Assembly (NCBI RefSeq): GCF_033568475.1
Contig: NC_133121.1
Location: forward strand, 558,001-622,000
DNA: 64,000 nucleotides
Reading direction: 5' to 3'
DNA from: Henckelia pumila
Taxonomy: Eukaryota; Streptophyta; Magnoliopsida; Lamiales; Gesneriaceae
Positions 35,477 through 46,750 of this stretch are shown here, one piece after another; the first letter of the stretch is position 1; the number at the start of each line of letters is the position of its first letter. A program made the position numbers and the translations under genes. Under the pieces are notes generated by a model, which ran no database searches, was not told the DNA's origin, and was given only the letters and a program-made list of their open reading frames with translations.

Positions 35477-36082
35477 CGTTAATCGAATGAAGAGATTCAG
35501 AAATACAGGAATTAATTGCAAATTTGCAATACCCCTCTACAGTTTCGATCTATTTATAACAATTGGATTGGATTAGATATTTCGTTTTCACATGGCTTAT
35601 ATTATATTATTAATAAAAAATATTCTGAACAATAAATTATTGACGATTTAGATTAAATTAATAATAAGTACTGAATTAAAAATTTTATATGATTTTTTAA
35701 GAAATTTTTGAGATCTTAATTGTGTTATAAATAGTTTCTTGTTATAGATTACTAGTATTTCACTCGTGCCATACATAAAACATTAATATTTTAATAAATT
35801 AAAATTTTAAATTATTTTTTTAAATATATTAAAAAATTTATATCAAATTTATAATTAATATATATTTAATATTGATTTACGAATATTCAATATATCAAAC
35901 ATTCATAACGATACAATTTTCGATTATTTTCATGATTCCGTCCAACGAGATTGAAATTTGTATCATATGATACATCGTTGAATTCACATTTTCGAGAAGA
36001 TCTTACCGTGAAAATTTCAAAGATATCGGAGTTGTTTTGAGCAATGGTACACATGAGAAGAATAGTTATAACATTAGATATG

Positions 36083-36133
<51 letters not shown>

Positions 36134-36475
36134 GGGCACAAAAAATTAACTGAAATTAAAATATGTGATAACATCAATCAAATTTTAAATTTGATCCGAA
36201 AATTGATGTATTATCATATATAATATATACAAAAATTTCACAGACATACATGTAGGACCGAACACTTGTCGCTTTACCAAAAGCTATAACTGGTGGTAAT
36301 GGTACAACTCAAATCTTTTAAACCGCACAACAACTCAAGCGTCATGATTTGATCGCTCTATTTAAACAATATATTGGTACATTATCATTTAACATTATTT
36401 ACTATTTTTATGTTAGCGTTAATTTTTTAGAGGAACATACTATATATAGTTAACAACTCTGCATATATATAGAGA
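35477..36475. other. AT-rich spacer with TA microsatellite
   Basis: Contains a (TA)n run at about 36080-36133. No gene or clear mobile element is seen. Confidence 0.6.
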
Positions 36476-36635
36476 GAGTTTTATTATCATGCCCATCTAT
36501 CGTGTCCATCAATGATGTGACCCTATTATATTGGATGTGATAAAGATGCGATAAATTGTAGGTCCAATAGAATAGTGCCACATAATTGGTGGACATGGTT
36601 GGTGGACATGATAGGTGGACAACATAATAAAACTC
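36476..36635. mobile_element. Foldback MITE
   Basis: Inverted ends GAGTTTTATTATCATGCCCA (left) and the complement-like AACATAATAAAACTC (right), with GTGTCC / GGACA(T/C) inner matches, enclose 160 bp. The start GAGTTYT resembles the foldback at 12545-12688. The target duplication is not clear in TA-rich flanks. Confidence 0.5.
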
Positions 36636-38516
36636 ATATATACACAATTATGTATTCATGTGAATATATATATTTTAAAATTTGAAACAAAAATTAAAAA
36701 TTTAAAACATACGATAAAATTTCAAATTTTGATCCAAAAACTAACAAGCAATAAAATTTTGAAACCGAAAATATTAAAATCCAATCAAATTATAAAATTA
36801 GAAATATCCGATAAACTATCAGATTTTAAACAGAAAATTTTCATATATATGCCATTAATGAAAATTTTCACACATACACATGTAAAATTAACTTAAATTA
36901 AATTAATAATATTTCAAATAATTATTTTTAAATTTTATTGATAATATTTATTAGTACATTTTTTTATTGTATAGTTGGTAATTATTTATTGATAATATTT
37001 ATTATGTTGATCTCTTGTGCAAATGTATTAATATTATTTCAAAATCAATATACTCACATAAATGTATAATAAATAAGTATGAATTTTATTAAAAATACAT
37101 CATTTATTTGTGAATAATGAGGAAACAATTAATAAACCAAAAATAAAAAAAATTAATGAAATTTCAGAATCGATGGGGACATTTAAAGTTATTTTATACT
37201 CTCAAACTTATTAATTTAAATTTTAATATGAATATAGAAAGTTTTGAAATTATTTTTAGATTTGGTAAGTGAATATTTAATGTTGAAAATTATTTCTTTT
37301 TGTGGTATACATATTTTTGCGGGAAAGTATTATTTTTTATAAAAACTCTGTTTGTATATAGATATATATACATATATGTATAGATTATTGTTCATATTTA
37401 GTCAGACTTGTTATTAAGATAAATATGAAAAAATGATATTAATGAAGATTCTTATTATTTTACTATTTCTAAATAAAGTGACGAACCTGATTAATGATTC
37501 TTTATTTTTTTATCTTATGATTTATATGTGCTGTATCTTAAAACATTTGTTGAAAAAATATATATTATAAAAAATAAAGAAAATACTTAAATATAAAGCT
37601 TATAAATATTTGTAAAATCAAGGTTTCGTTTTATCCTAGGACGACACGCTCTTAGAATAACGGGAAGATTGGAAGATTGGAAAGTCGAGAACCAAACGAA
37701 TTTTTTGTAATTATTAAAAAAAAAGTGATTGTTAAATTTTAGTTTGAAAAATTATTTTTGTGTATTTCTTAAAATTCAAATTATGTGTTAGCTTAGATTT
37801 AACTTAATTGAAATCGAAAAGCTAGTCATATGATTTTTCAAAAGTAATTCTAATAAAAATGTCAATGTTAAAATCAATTTAATCACTTATTTATCCAATA
37901 CTACCCAAATATTATTTTTAGATTTTCAAATTTTTTTTCTAAACACTACCAACTTTTGATTTTTCTTAACTTTTTTGTAATGTATAAATGTTTTTGCAAA
38001 TACTCTCTTAATCACTTTTACAAAAACATAATTTTTTGCAAACAATCCTTTAAGCTAAGCCAAAGGATTGTGGAATATGATGTATATATGGTCATCGAGG
38101 CTTTAAATGACTTGAGTAACTGAATTCTACAAGTTTGAATCAATTATAACCGATCGAATGCAGATCTTTAGCTTAAGATATTCCGAATTATTGTTTTGTT
38201 TTTATCTGGAGATGAGCGAATAAGAATATAAGATCTATCATGCCCAGTTTTCCATGTTTAGTCAAAAAGGATAGATGACTTCACCCCTATTATTGCTTTT
38301 TTAATGTTTTGTCAAAAATAAAAAATAAAAAACTAAACAACAGTCATCAGTCAATATGTATGTAGTTACAAAAGTCAAAAGGTAATTTCAACGTATTAAT
38401 ATTAATTAGAAGTGGAGTGGGACTGTGAGAGTGTTTATCAAAAGCAAACATGTAACATTTGAATAGGAATGAATGGTGGGGAGTATTTCACATGGATACG
38501 ATGCTTGATTAACGTC
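36636..38516. other. AT-rich intergenic region
   Basis: About 1.9 kb with no gene that I can support. Stop codons are frequent in all frames and no inverted ends stand out. Confidence 0.6.
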
Positions 38517-38520
38517 CCGT

Positions 38521-38712
38521 TTGATATCAAAAGTCAGGCCACAAAAGTATTTTTTTTTAAAAAAAGTGTTTTTTTTACTAATAAGGTATTTGGATGACCA
38601 AATAAATGCTTTTTAAGCACTTTTTTAAATTAAAAAAAAGCTTTTTTAAAAGCAAAAAATTATAACTTAATAAAGCACTAATTTTAAAAAATCACTACAA
38701 ATCCAAACGGTA
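38521..38712. mobile_element. Possible MITE with CCGTTTG ends
   Basis: The stretch runs from CCGTTTGATATC to ATCCAAACGG and its interior is A/T-rich with AAAGCACTTTT-like inverted segments. Sequences like this are common as small inverted-repeat elements in plants. No target duplication was found. A (CTAC)n microsatellite lies just after at about 38726-38751. Confidence 0.35.
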
Positions 38713-38809
38713 CATTTTACACCATCTACCTACCTACCTACCTACCTACCTGTTCTCGTTGCTAAAGCTAAACCCAAAAAAGGACTATAATAATAATTAA
38801 TTAATGTTT

Positions 38810-39259
38810 TCAAGCAAAAACTGCACCACAAGAGAGGGCCATTAAAAGCAAAGCAGCTCTCTCCACTTCACCCCACTGTCTGCCTCCTTTTGCTCTAACT
38901 TTCATTTTCAATACATTATTATTTCTCAGCTTGTTGCCATCGGGACTGTACCGTTTCTTTCTGTGTCTGATTCCACATGCATTGCATAATGACTGAAACA
39001 AAGATTCCATTCGATTCCATCAAGCAATGCAAAATTGTATTTGTATTTGTATATATTAATTAATATGATGATGATGATACCTTGGGGCCGGAGGGGCCAC
39101 TTCTCCAAAGGGGAGTTTTGGTGGTCTTGCAGTCGGAGCAGCATTTCTTGATCTCTAGCTTTATCAACTCATCTTCCTGAAATTTAAACCATCACTTCAA
39201 TATACTAAACAAAACACAACAAATCAAACTTCTCTCACCTTTTGACCAGATCCCATCAT
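38810..39259 (-). CDS. GATA transcription factor, LLM-domain B class
   Basis: Three exons (39239-39259, 39081-39176, 38810-38992) give 99 residues. The zinc finger is C20-x2-C23-x18-C42-x2-C45 with [20 protein letters not shown], the plant class B form, and a basic tail RHRKKRYSPDG. The C-terminus ALLLMALSCGAVFA is the LLM motif of the GATA15/16/17/22/23-like subgroup, which controls greening, leaf development and cytokinin responses. The finger is split by an intron after GPK, as usual for this class. The first exon of seven codons is the weakest part of the model; a longer upstream exon cannot be excluded. Confidence 0.86.
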
Positions 39260-40330
39260 CCAACCAGATGCTTGCTTTATTTCTGGGCTGTATTCGATTT
39301 TCACAAAATAAATTCGAAACAAAGAAAAAAAGATTGAAATTTTCCGATGGATGGAGCAGAGCCAAGTGAGGGGGCCGGGGATGATGGTGGAAACCTAGTA
39401 TTTGATTTGTGAATTGACAAAAAGGGACACAATACACACGTGTCAGCTTGCATGCTTATTTTTTGGATTTTATTATTATTATTTAGATTTCATGCTGCAA
39501 TTGGGATTCGAACTCAAATCGAGTCTTAAATTTGAGACTTTTGTCCAAATAAGCTGTATTTCTTCGGTGCTTCATCACCTTATATCATATATATATATAT
39601 ATCTTATATTTTTCGGTAATAAATTAATAAATAATAATAATCCAATTAAATAAACATTGTTATGGTACAAATATCCCTGTATGATTTTGTTAAACACCTA
39701 GTTTTACCAACGAGTTTTAATTTTACATTAGTATGTATTAGTGCTGAAAAATTTCTCAAAATTCCGGCTTCTCCGAAATCAATTTCATTTTGTCCCAAAA
39801 AAATCCAAACACGAATTATTAAAATTTTTCTCGTAAAGATTGAGAATAAAATCTCTTTTCTATGGGATTTCCGACCTCGAATAATATTTTATAAAATTTA
39901 TTAATGATTTTATTAACATATTAAGCTACAAGTCACTTGGTTTCAGCCATGTATCCAAATTAATTTTGGACTAATTTCACATACTTAGCTATTGTTGAAA
40001 TGATTGAATATTTGTGAATACTAAGTGTGTGAATTTTGTTTTAAAAAATTATTAATAATTTTAATTAATACATATTTATAGTTATTTAATTTTAATAATG
40101 TGATAATAAGATATGCAATTTGTCCTTCATCTATTTAAAAAAATAAATCTTTAATTCTTGATTTGTATGTAATTTATATCACGAATATTTTATCAATAAT
40201 AATTATCCGGTACACTGATGCTCTTCTTAACAAAAAAATGTGAAAACGCAAAACTTTCATATGTTAATAAAAGTCACAACCGTGTGCCTCAAAAATTCAC
40301 ACAAGTAGTCTTAGTTTATGCAAGTAAAGT
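39260..40330. other. GATA upstream region and GFT1 3' region
   Basis: The left part should hold the GATA leader and promoter. The right part, up to the GFT1 stop, should hold the GFT1 3' untranslated region. No other gene is recognised in the AT-rich sequence. Confidence 0.5.
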
Positions 40331-41389
40331 TCATACACCAGAAATTTTATCAGAAATGCCTTTTTCATCATCCTCATCCGAATTACCATCCGCACTGTTG
40401 CTCTTGTCAATTTGTTTGGATTGTCCAGGCTCTCGCTGGTTTGAAGAGTTTCCAGCTCCTCCAGTGACTGATTGCTGATAGAGAACCCCTCCAGCAAGAG
40501 TCAAGAGCAAGCACACCAAACCAATTGGGGTAGCGTGCTTATCCCAAATCAGCACATTAATGGCAACAGTCAAAAACTTGTTCACCACACCAGTAACTGT
40601 GAATGCGGTAGCTGATATAGCCTTTCTAGCTGCAAAGCCAAAGAAACTAATAAGCAACCCAAACACACAAGACAAGGAGACAGCGAAAACGGCAACTGGC
40701 TCGAACAGATCCCCACCACTCGACCTTCCTATAGCCGTAAACACATCAACATACTCTCCGGTCACAATCCAAAACACAGGTGCCATCATCAAGGACAACA
40801 AATTATTGTAAAACACAAATCCCCACGTATTCAAACCAAGATTCGTCACCATGTGCTTTATGTAAACCATCTCAGTGGTAATAGTCACCAGATATGCTAA
40901 TGCCCAAGAATAGGCAGTCAGTGTGAACCCATTATCCGTTGCTACATACCCAATCGCACCGGCCAATATGACCACCAAGGATAAAAACGTTAACTTGGAG
41001 GGACATGGCTGTCTCCTAAACACAGTATCTGCAATTGCCACCAAAAGGGGGGTGAGTGATCTAAAGACTATGAATGTATCCACATTGGCGTGGCGAAGGA
41101 GATTCGTGTTGGTGAATATAGCCAAGTAAAACACGAATGCGGCGGGAAGGAACTTCTTAGCAGTCTCCAGCACAAATGGATCATGTGCCAAGAACCCTAA
41201 TTTTCCCAATATCCAGACCCCAAGAGCAGATGTCAGATACTGCAAAGCAGTGAGCAATCCCGGGTAATTAAACTTGGTGACCGCAAACTTGTTGATAACA
41301 GCAAGTAAGCTAGAGCAGAGAGCATAGCCTAACACAAGACTGCTGGTAGCGTAGTATTGCTTAGAAGCATCCAATCTAATAGAAGCCAT
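40331..41389 (-). CDS. GFT1: GDP-fucose transporter, Golgi
   Basis: A single uninterrupted exon encodes 352 residues with about ten membrane segments of the nucleotide-sugar / triose-phosphate transporter family. Phrases such as LLAVINKFAVTKFNYPGLL, NTNLLRHANVDTFIVFRS and TAFTVTGVVNKFLTVAINVL match the plant GONST4/GFT1 group (Arabidopsis At5g19980, from memory), which imports GDP-fucose into the Golgi for glycan and cell-wall synthesis. The C-terminus is a hydrophilic tail rich in Asp, Glu, Ser and Lys facing the cytosol. Another GONST substrate is possible but less likely. The 41484-42952 copy of DPD1-upstream DNA starts only 95 bases before the start codon. A broken copy of the 5' half lies at 43925-44549. 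Confidence 0.92.
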   Translation of the reverse strand: MASIRLDASKQYYATSSLVLGYALCSSLLAVINKFAVTKFNYPGLLTALQYLTSALGVWILGKLGFLAHDPFVLETAKKFLPAAFVFYLAIFTNTNLLRHANVDTFIVFRSLTPLLVAIADTVFRRQPCPSKLTFLSLVVILAGAIGYVATDNGFTLTAYSWALAYLVTITTEMVYIKHMVTNLGLNTWGFVFYNNLLSLMMAPVFWIVTGEYVDVFTAIGRSSGGDLFEPVAVFAVSLSCVFGLLISFFGFAARKAISATAFTVTGVVNKFLTVAINVLIWDKHATPIGLVCLLLTLAGGVLYQQSVTGGAGNSSNQREPGQSKQIDKSNSADGNSDEDDEKGISDKISGV

Positions 41390-41483
41390 TAGGGTTTCTG
41401 AATCTGATACAGCGCAACACTAGCTCCTCTTCTACATGATATAGTAAATTCATATCACAATGAGTAAAACCACATGATATTTA

Positions 41484-42952
41484 AAAAACTAAAAAGTAAA
41501 TTTTAAAAAATGATCAATCTTTTGACCAGATAATAACTTATGGGTACAATCATATGATCGAATGAGTAAAACCATATCACAATGGATAAATGAGATAAAA
41601 TATGAGAAATCATCCTGTTGAGCCAAAATCAATATATCATATTTACGTGTCCTAGTCCTATAGCGCTGATAATAAAATGTTCTACAAATTATATGAACTA
41701 ATAAGTAATTATGAACTACATGCATTGCAAGTGCTTGGACTGTTATAATTATGTTGAATTGTTGATCAGAGAACCGTATCATAACAAGGGAACCCTTGGG
41801 ACTGATATCATAACACAAACATTTGGAATATAAATATTATGCATCAGAGAACCGTATCAAATTCCTTATTCATGGTTTATTGCTTCAATTCCTCACGAGG
41901 GTTGGGTAGGAACTAGGAATTAGGAGCTAAGCCAAAAATAAGGGAACCCTAGAGCTTCCTTATTCGCATTCTTCAATGTGATAAAATCTAGAAATACAAG
42001 TCATTAGCAAATCCCATGCTTTCAAACATTTGTATCTCTTCAAGCAGCTTCAAGACTGTCAAGAACAGACATTCATTTTTCCCTAGAGCAAAGAATGCAG
42101 ATACTCGACCGCCAAACCAAAAACCACAGTACGGAATTTCAGTTCAAGAAGAATGGCAATGCTGAAAAATACTGTAAATCCACATGAAACATAAACAATA
42201 AAATACTTAAACATAGCACGAGCTCGATCTCTTTCACTAGAATAACTTCTTAGACCTCTTCATTCAAAGAAAGCAGAAACTAACTCTAAACTGCTACTTA
42301 ACTAGTAACATGAAATCGCTGAAAATAATCAACAAAATAAAATGACAGGGAACATTCTTAATGGGCTTTTAGCCCGTTCGAATGATTGATAACTATGACT
42401 TTGAACTGAAAGGACTCTGCAAAGACCCAAAAAATGCAACTTCACACATAAAACAGCAACACTGACCCCATGAAACGAAATCCGTTGATCAACCCGAAAT
42501 CTTAAAACTGCTTAAGCAACAATAATTAACATTGAAGACCAAACTCTTTCCCAATTTCATGATGTCATGCTGAGAAGCAAAATAAAATCGCATCAACGAC
42601 AGAAAATTGTATAAGCAGAAGTAACCCATAAATTCCATCCAAATCCGTCAAAAACATCCAGAAAATAAGCTCGTATTCCACACCAATCACACAAACTCAA
42701 CTGAAGCCACGAAAAAAACAAAAAAAAAAAACAAGAAAAACAAGAAAAGAAACTTGTTTCTCATTAGAGAACATAAAGAACAGAACCCACAATCAAATAT
42801 CACACAATGGATCTCAAAAAAAGACAAGAAATGCAAAAAAAAGGAGAAAAGTGAAAATAAGACGAAAAAAGACATGCCTGATAGAATGCAAAGCCTTCAA
42901 TAAAAAAACAATCTTGAAATTTCTGTGAATGATTGCTGCGACACCATGTACA
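41484..42952 (-). repeat. Copy of the DPD1 upstream segment, now in front of GFT1
   Basis: This 1.47-kb block matches 29209-30917 in the same orientation, lacking about 250 bases internally. It lies immediately upstream of GFT1 in the position of its leader and promoter. On the minus strand a CATTCTATCAG acceptor-like site is present in both copies. Confidence 0.85.
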
Positions 42953-43924
42953 TAGTGCTAAAGGTTGGCCAAATTTCAGTCATTCTCAGTTCCCTTTCAG
43001 CTCTACACGTAATTCTTTTCCATTCGAAGAACAAAAAAACGAAATGATTACGGGTAAAACCCAGAAGATATGAACACAAAAAAATGGTAAAAGAACAGCA
43101 AAATGTAGGTGAATTCTAAAGATTTATAGACAGACCAGTAAAAAGGTAGGAGCAGACAAGCTGGAATACGAGGCTTACCCCTTGCAAATGGTGTCAAATT
43201 GAAGCCAGGGCTTCAAATCCAGTGAGGGAAGGAGAGACAAAAAAAAAGGTAGGACCAGTCCCGTCTCGTACAGCAAATGGTGTCAAAAAAATTCAGCGAA
43301 CAGAGTCCGATTTGGGCAGAAACAACCATCAAAACCAGCTATCCATGGCTCAAATCGAATCTATGGATGTAAGGAAGAAAACCCCTCAAACGGATCGAAG
43401 TTCGACAGCGGACGAAGGAGATATGAGCCAAATATGGCAGCTGCGCGGAGTGACGGGTTTGGGGTTTGGGGATTGGGTTTTCTTTTCTTTTATTTATTTC
43501 CTTTTACGAGTGTACGTACGTGTGTATATAAAAAATAATTTGAAGTATATTGATTTTAAAAATAATAAGCTGTGAAATTTACGAGACCAAATTGAATACA
43601 TATTCATTGTACTGTTTTTACTTTAAAAATAATTCAGTTGTAATTTGTTAGATGATTTCAATTTTAAAAAATAAATTTTTAGCTAATTAGAGAAGTTTAT
43701 GTTTGTACAATTGAATATTAAACTCGATATTTTATTTCAAACATAATAATTTGCAGTTTGATTTAACGTGGGATGTATGCCAGATCACCGATAATACCGA
43801 AATCATTGAACTAATGGTCTACATCTCAACACATATACATAATTAATAATTATCAATAAATTTTATCAAATAATTAGATAATTAACATCAGTCCAAAATT
43901 GAGCTGACAAAATTAAAAAAGAAA
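42953..43924 (-). other. Region between the duplicated segment and the GFT1 pseudogene
   Basis: On the minus strand a donor-like AAGGG/GTAAGCC lies near 43180, downstream of a GC-richer stretch (43180-43480). This stretch could be the true first exon and promoter of the GFT1 transcription unit, splicing towards 41430. The open frame 43222-43575 on the plus strand shows no family resemblance. Confidence 0.3.
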
Positions 43925-44549
43925 TACAGGTGCCATCATCAATGACAACAAATTATTGTAAAACACAAATCGATCCCCAGGTATTCAAAGCAAGATTCGT
44001 CACCATGTGCTTTATGTAAACCATCTGAGTGTTAATAGTCACCAGATATGCTAATGCCCAAGAATAGGCAGTCTGTGTGAACCCATTATCCATTGCTACA
44101 TACCCAATCGCACCGCCCAATATGATCACCAAGGATAAAAACGTTAACTTATGGTCACAGTATCTGCAATTGCCACCAAAAAAGGGGTGAGTGATCTAAA
44201 GACGTATCCACATTGGCGTCGCGAAGGAGATTCGTGTTGGTGAATATAGCCAAGTAAAACACGAATGCGGCAGGAAAGAACTTCTTAGCAGTCTGGATCG
44301 TGTGCCAAGTACCCTAATTTCCCCAATAACCAGACCCCAATAGCAGATGTCAGATACTGCAAAGCAGTGAGCAGTCCTGGGAAATTAAACTTAACTTGGT
44401 GACCGCAAACTTGTTGATAACAACAAGTAAGCTAGAGCAGAGATCATAGCCTAACGCAAGACTGCTGGTAGCGTAGTATTGCTTAGACGCATCTAATCTT
44501 ATAGAATTAAGCCACTAGGGTTTCTGAATCTGATACAGCGCAACACTAG
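43925..44549 (-). pseudogene. GFT1 pseudogene, 5' half
   Basis: The minus strand matches GFT1 from about 34 bases of 5' leader (44516-44549) through roughly the first 200 codons, ending where the intact gene reads at about 40779. The start codon is changed (GTG with extra bases at 44508-44515). Several short deletions break the frame: for example near 44155 where the segment around LNTVFRRQPCPSK is shortened, near 44202 and near 44293. The 3' half is absent. It cannot make a transporter. The flank at 44550-44770 differs from that of the intact gene and may be the ancestral leader. Confidence 0.9.
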
Positions 44550-44817
44550 AATCTGGGCTGAATTTGGGCAAATTGTGATCGTAATAGAGAAATCAAAGGC
44601 GGAAACTGGGAATCATCGCTCAAATTAGAAACCAACCTTGAAAAAAGGGAAATCGCGATGCAAATTAGAGAGTAAATTAAAAGCCTCGAAAATGAGGTGA
44701 GATCCGATAAAGGAGCTATTACCAGATGAAGAGGGTGAGACTGAAAATGACATGTGCATCGACACAAGGTACAACGCTCATTAATGGATATACGAGATCT
44801 AGAAAATGTCTAATATC

Positions 44818-45075
44818 AAATTTAAAAGGGTTGATCCCGAAGGGGACCCCATTTCACATGAGTCAGAGGCTCATTGGCTCATGCGGAGGGTAAATCGAGG
44901 GATGTGCACGAGCGGCAGGGACCTGAAGGAGGGAGCACATGGCCCAATCCCCAGAGCATACTCCCCACAATATTTCAGCAGGAAATATGCTCCACACGAG
45001 GATCGAACCCGCAACGCTGGAGAATTTCTTCCCACGTCACCTCAGGCCTTACCAACTCGCCTATGCCCCTGTGGG
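44818..45075 (-). mobile_element. tRNA-derived SINE with 19-bp target duplication
   Basis: Read on the minus strand it starts CCCACAGGGGCATAGGCGAG. A polymerase III A box (TAGGCGAGTTGG) and B box (GGGTTCGATCC) follow with tRNA-like spacing, then a tRNA-unrelated body of about 200 bases. The exact 19-bp sequence CTAGAAAATGTCTAATATC flanks it on both sides (44799-44817 and 45076-45094). The perfect duplication suggests a fairly recent insertion. The 3' end is a short A/T-rich tail (TTTTAAATTT). Confidence 0.88.
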
Positions 45076-45094
45076 CTAGAAAATGTCTAATATC

Positions 45095-45769
45095 GTTTGA
45101 ATAACATCATGTTTATAAGTATAGATTATAAATCTAAATAAATAGAAACATAGTAGATAAAAATACATCTTGACCATAAATCATATATGTTAATTTATTA
45201 TAAGACGAGTTTTTTTTTTAATTCATATTTTTTTGTAAGAATTATCTTGATTAAAAAAAATTATAAAGATTATTACGTACATTTAATTCACAGGATGAAA
45301 GTATTTTTATTTTTTAACTTCCTCATTAATTTATCTTTCTATGAAGAGTTGAAAATAAATCAAACTAATCAAATTGTACTGCAAATAAATTTTTGATTAA
45401 AAATAAAAATATCTCATCCGAAAGCTAATCAATATATTATATCACCCATATTCCACCTCACAATTCTAAATTGAAATTATATAAAATATCTATTGCTAAA
45501 AAATTTATAATTAAATATATAAATATCATTAATATAAAAAATTTATAAAATTAAATATTAATTGTTAATTTTATTTGCATCTTAATTTATATGTTATTTT
45601 TAACTTTTCAAAATAAATTATGTGTGATTTTAACGTTTTAAATTTTTGTATCCCATAGTTTTAAATTTTAAATTAAAATATTAATTTTCTAATTAATCAT
45701 AATATTTTATTTAAAAAATATAGCTACTTCATAAATTGTTATTTTAAAGTAAAGTATTATTTATCATAG
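45095..45769. other. AT-rich spacer
   Basis: No gene or repeat end recognised between the SINE and the LINE remnant. Confidence 0.6.
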
Positions 45770-46750
45770 TTTTTTTTTTTTAAACAAACACAAGTAATAT
45801 ATTAAGAGGTCAAGTCCGATACAATAACATTCAAAATAAACAGTAGGAGAAGGAATATATCTTCCTACTAGATCAGACATAGAAACAGTCCCTCTAACTA
45901 AAGCATAGACAATCTGATTCGCTGATCTTCTGGAAAAAGCAAAAGTACAAGATGAAACATCTCGAGCGAGAAGTTTTCAATCTTCAATGATGAGAGGTTC
46001 AAATTTGAGAAATCCGGGTCAGTGCGATTAAGAGTTTCGATAATCAATAATACATCGGATTTCATGATGATCGTCGATAAATAAAGGTTCTTTATCCAAC
46101 TAAGAGTTTCACGAATGGCCAGAGCCTCTGTCATCTCTAGATCATTGTTACCGTGCATTCTTTCTTGAGTTGCTGCGAGAACGATACCATGCGAGTTTCG
46201 GATAATACAACCAAATCCGACATGAGGATCGAGGATCCGGAAGAACAACAACATCTACATGCACTTGAGAACATACTCCGGAGGCTTTTACCACACACTG
46301 GCTCGAGATAATTGGGTATCTTGATGGTTGGAAGCATGGTTGAGGTGTGCTTTTTTCCACTGAGAGAGAAGATCCAGAGCAGACAAATAGACATGAGTGG
46401 TCGTTGAACTGATGTCGTTCCAAACCACATTATTACGATTGAGCCAAATGCTCTACATGACTAATGCAGCTATTACAATTTCTTTGGCTTCCTTACAGAA
46501 AACCAAATGATTCCACCACTCAACAAATGATCTCGAAGGTGCTACAAAACTCCCAATTGGAGTAAGGCTCCATACTGTCCGGACAAAAGGACAAGACACT
46601 AAAGCATGAAAAGCATCTTTTGGTTCATTGTGGCAAAGAGGGCAAGCCTCTGGAATGTCAACTCGCTTAGTTTGTAAGGCTTGCAAAATAGGGAGGCAAG
46701 ATGAGAGAGATCTCCAAATGAAGTTGCGAGCTTTGGCTGATGTATTCATT
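45770..46750 (-). mobile_element. 5'-truncated LINE remnant
   Basis: On the minus strand the upstream part (46453-46749) encodes the zinc-binding region that follows plant LINE-type reverse transcriptases, with ACPLCHNEPKDAFHALVSCPF. A stop codon then interrupts the frame; the downstream part (45898-46240) encodes an RNase H-like domain with GFGCIIRNSHGIVLAATQE and ALAIRETLSWIK. At 45770-45781 twelve T's on the plus strand are the A tail of the element. The reverse transcriptase and earlier parts are missing. At least one stop and a frame change break it. No target duplication was found. Confidence 0.8.

Noticed and set aside
35752-35790. Possible further Helitron 3' end (CTAG with a nearby inverted segment)
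   Set aside because: The hairpin is too weak and no matching 5' start was found.
38726-38751. Regular CTAC repeats, considered as a CRISPR-like array
   Set aside because: The 4-base period without spacers is a simple microsatellite, and the genome is a plant's.
43222-43575. Open frame of 117 codons between the duplicated block and the GFT1 pseudogene
   Set aside because: No domain and poor codon pattern; the opposite strand looks more like a leader exon with a splice donor.
44546-44767. Open frame of 73 codons upstream of the GFT1 pseudogene
   Set aside because: Better explained as the old 5' leader; the translation is low-complexity and hydrophobic without a known family.
44995-45075. tRNA gene on the minus strand
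   Set aside because: A and B boxes are present, but the acceptor stem does not pair and the sequence continues into a SINE body with target duplications at both ends.
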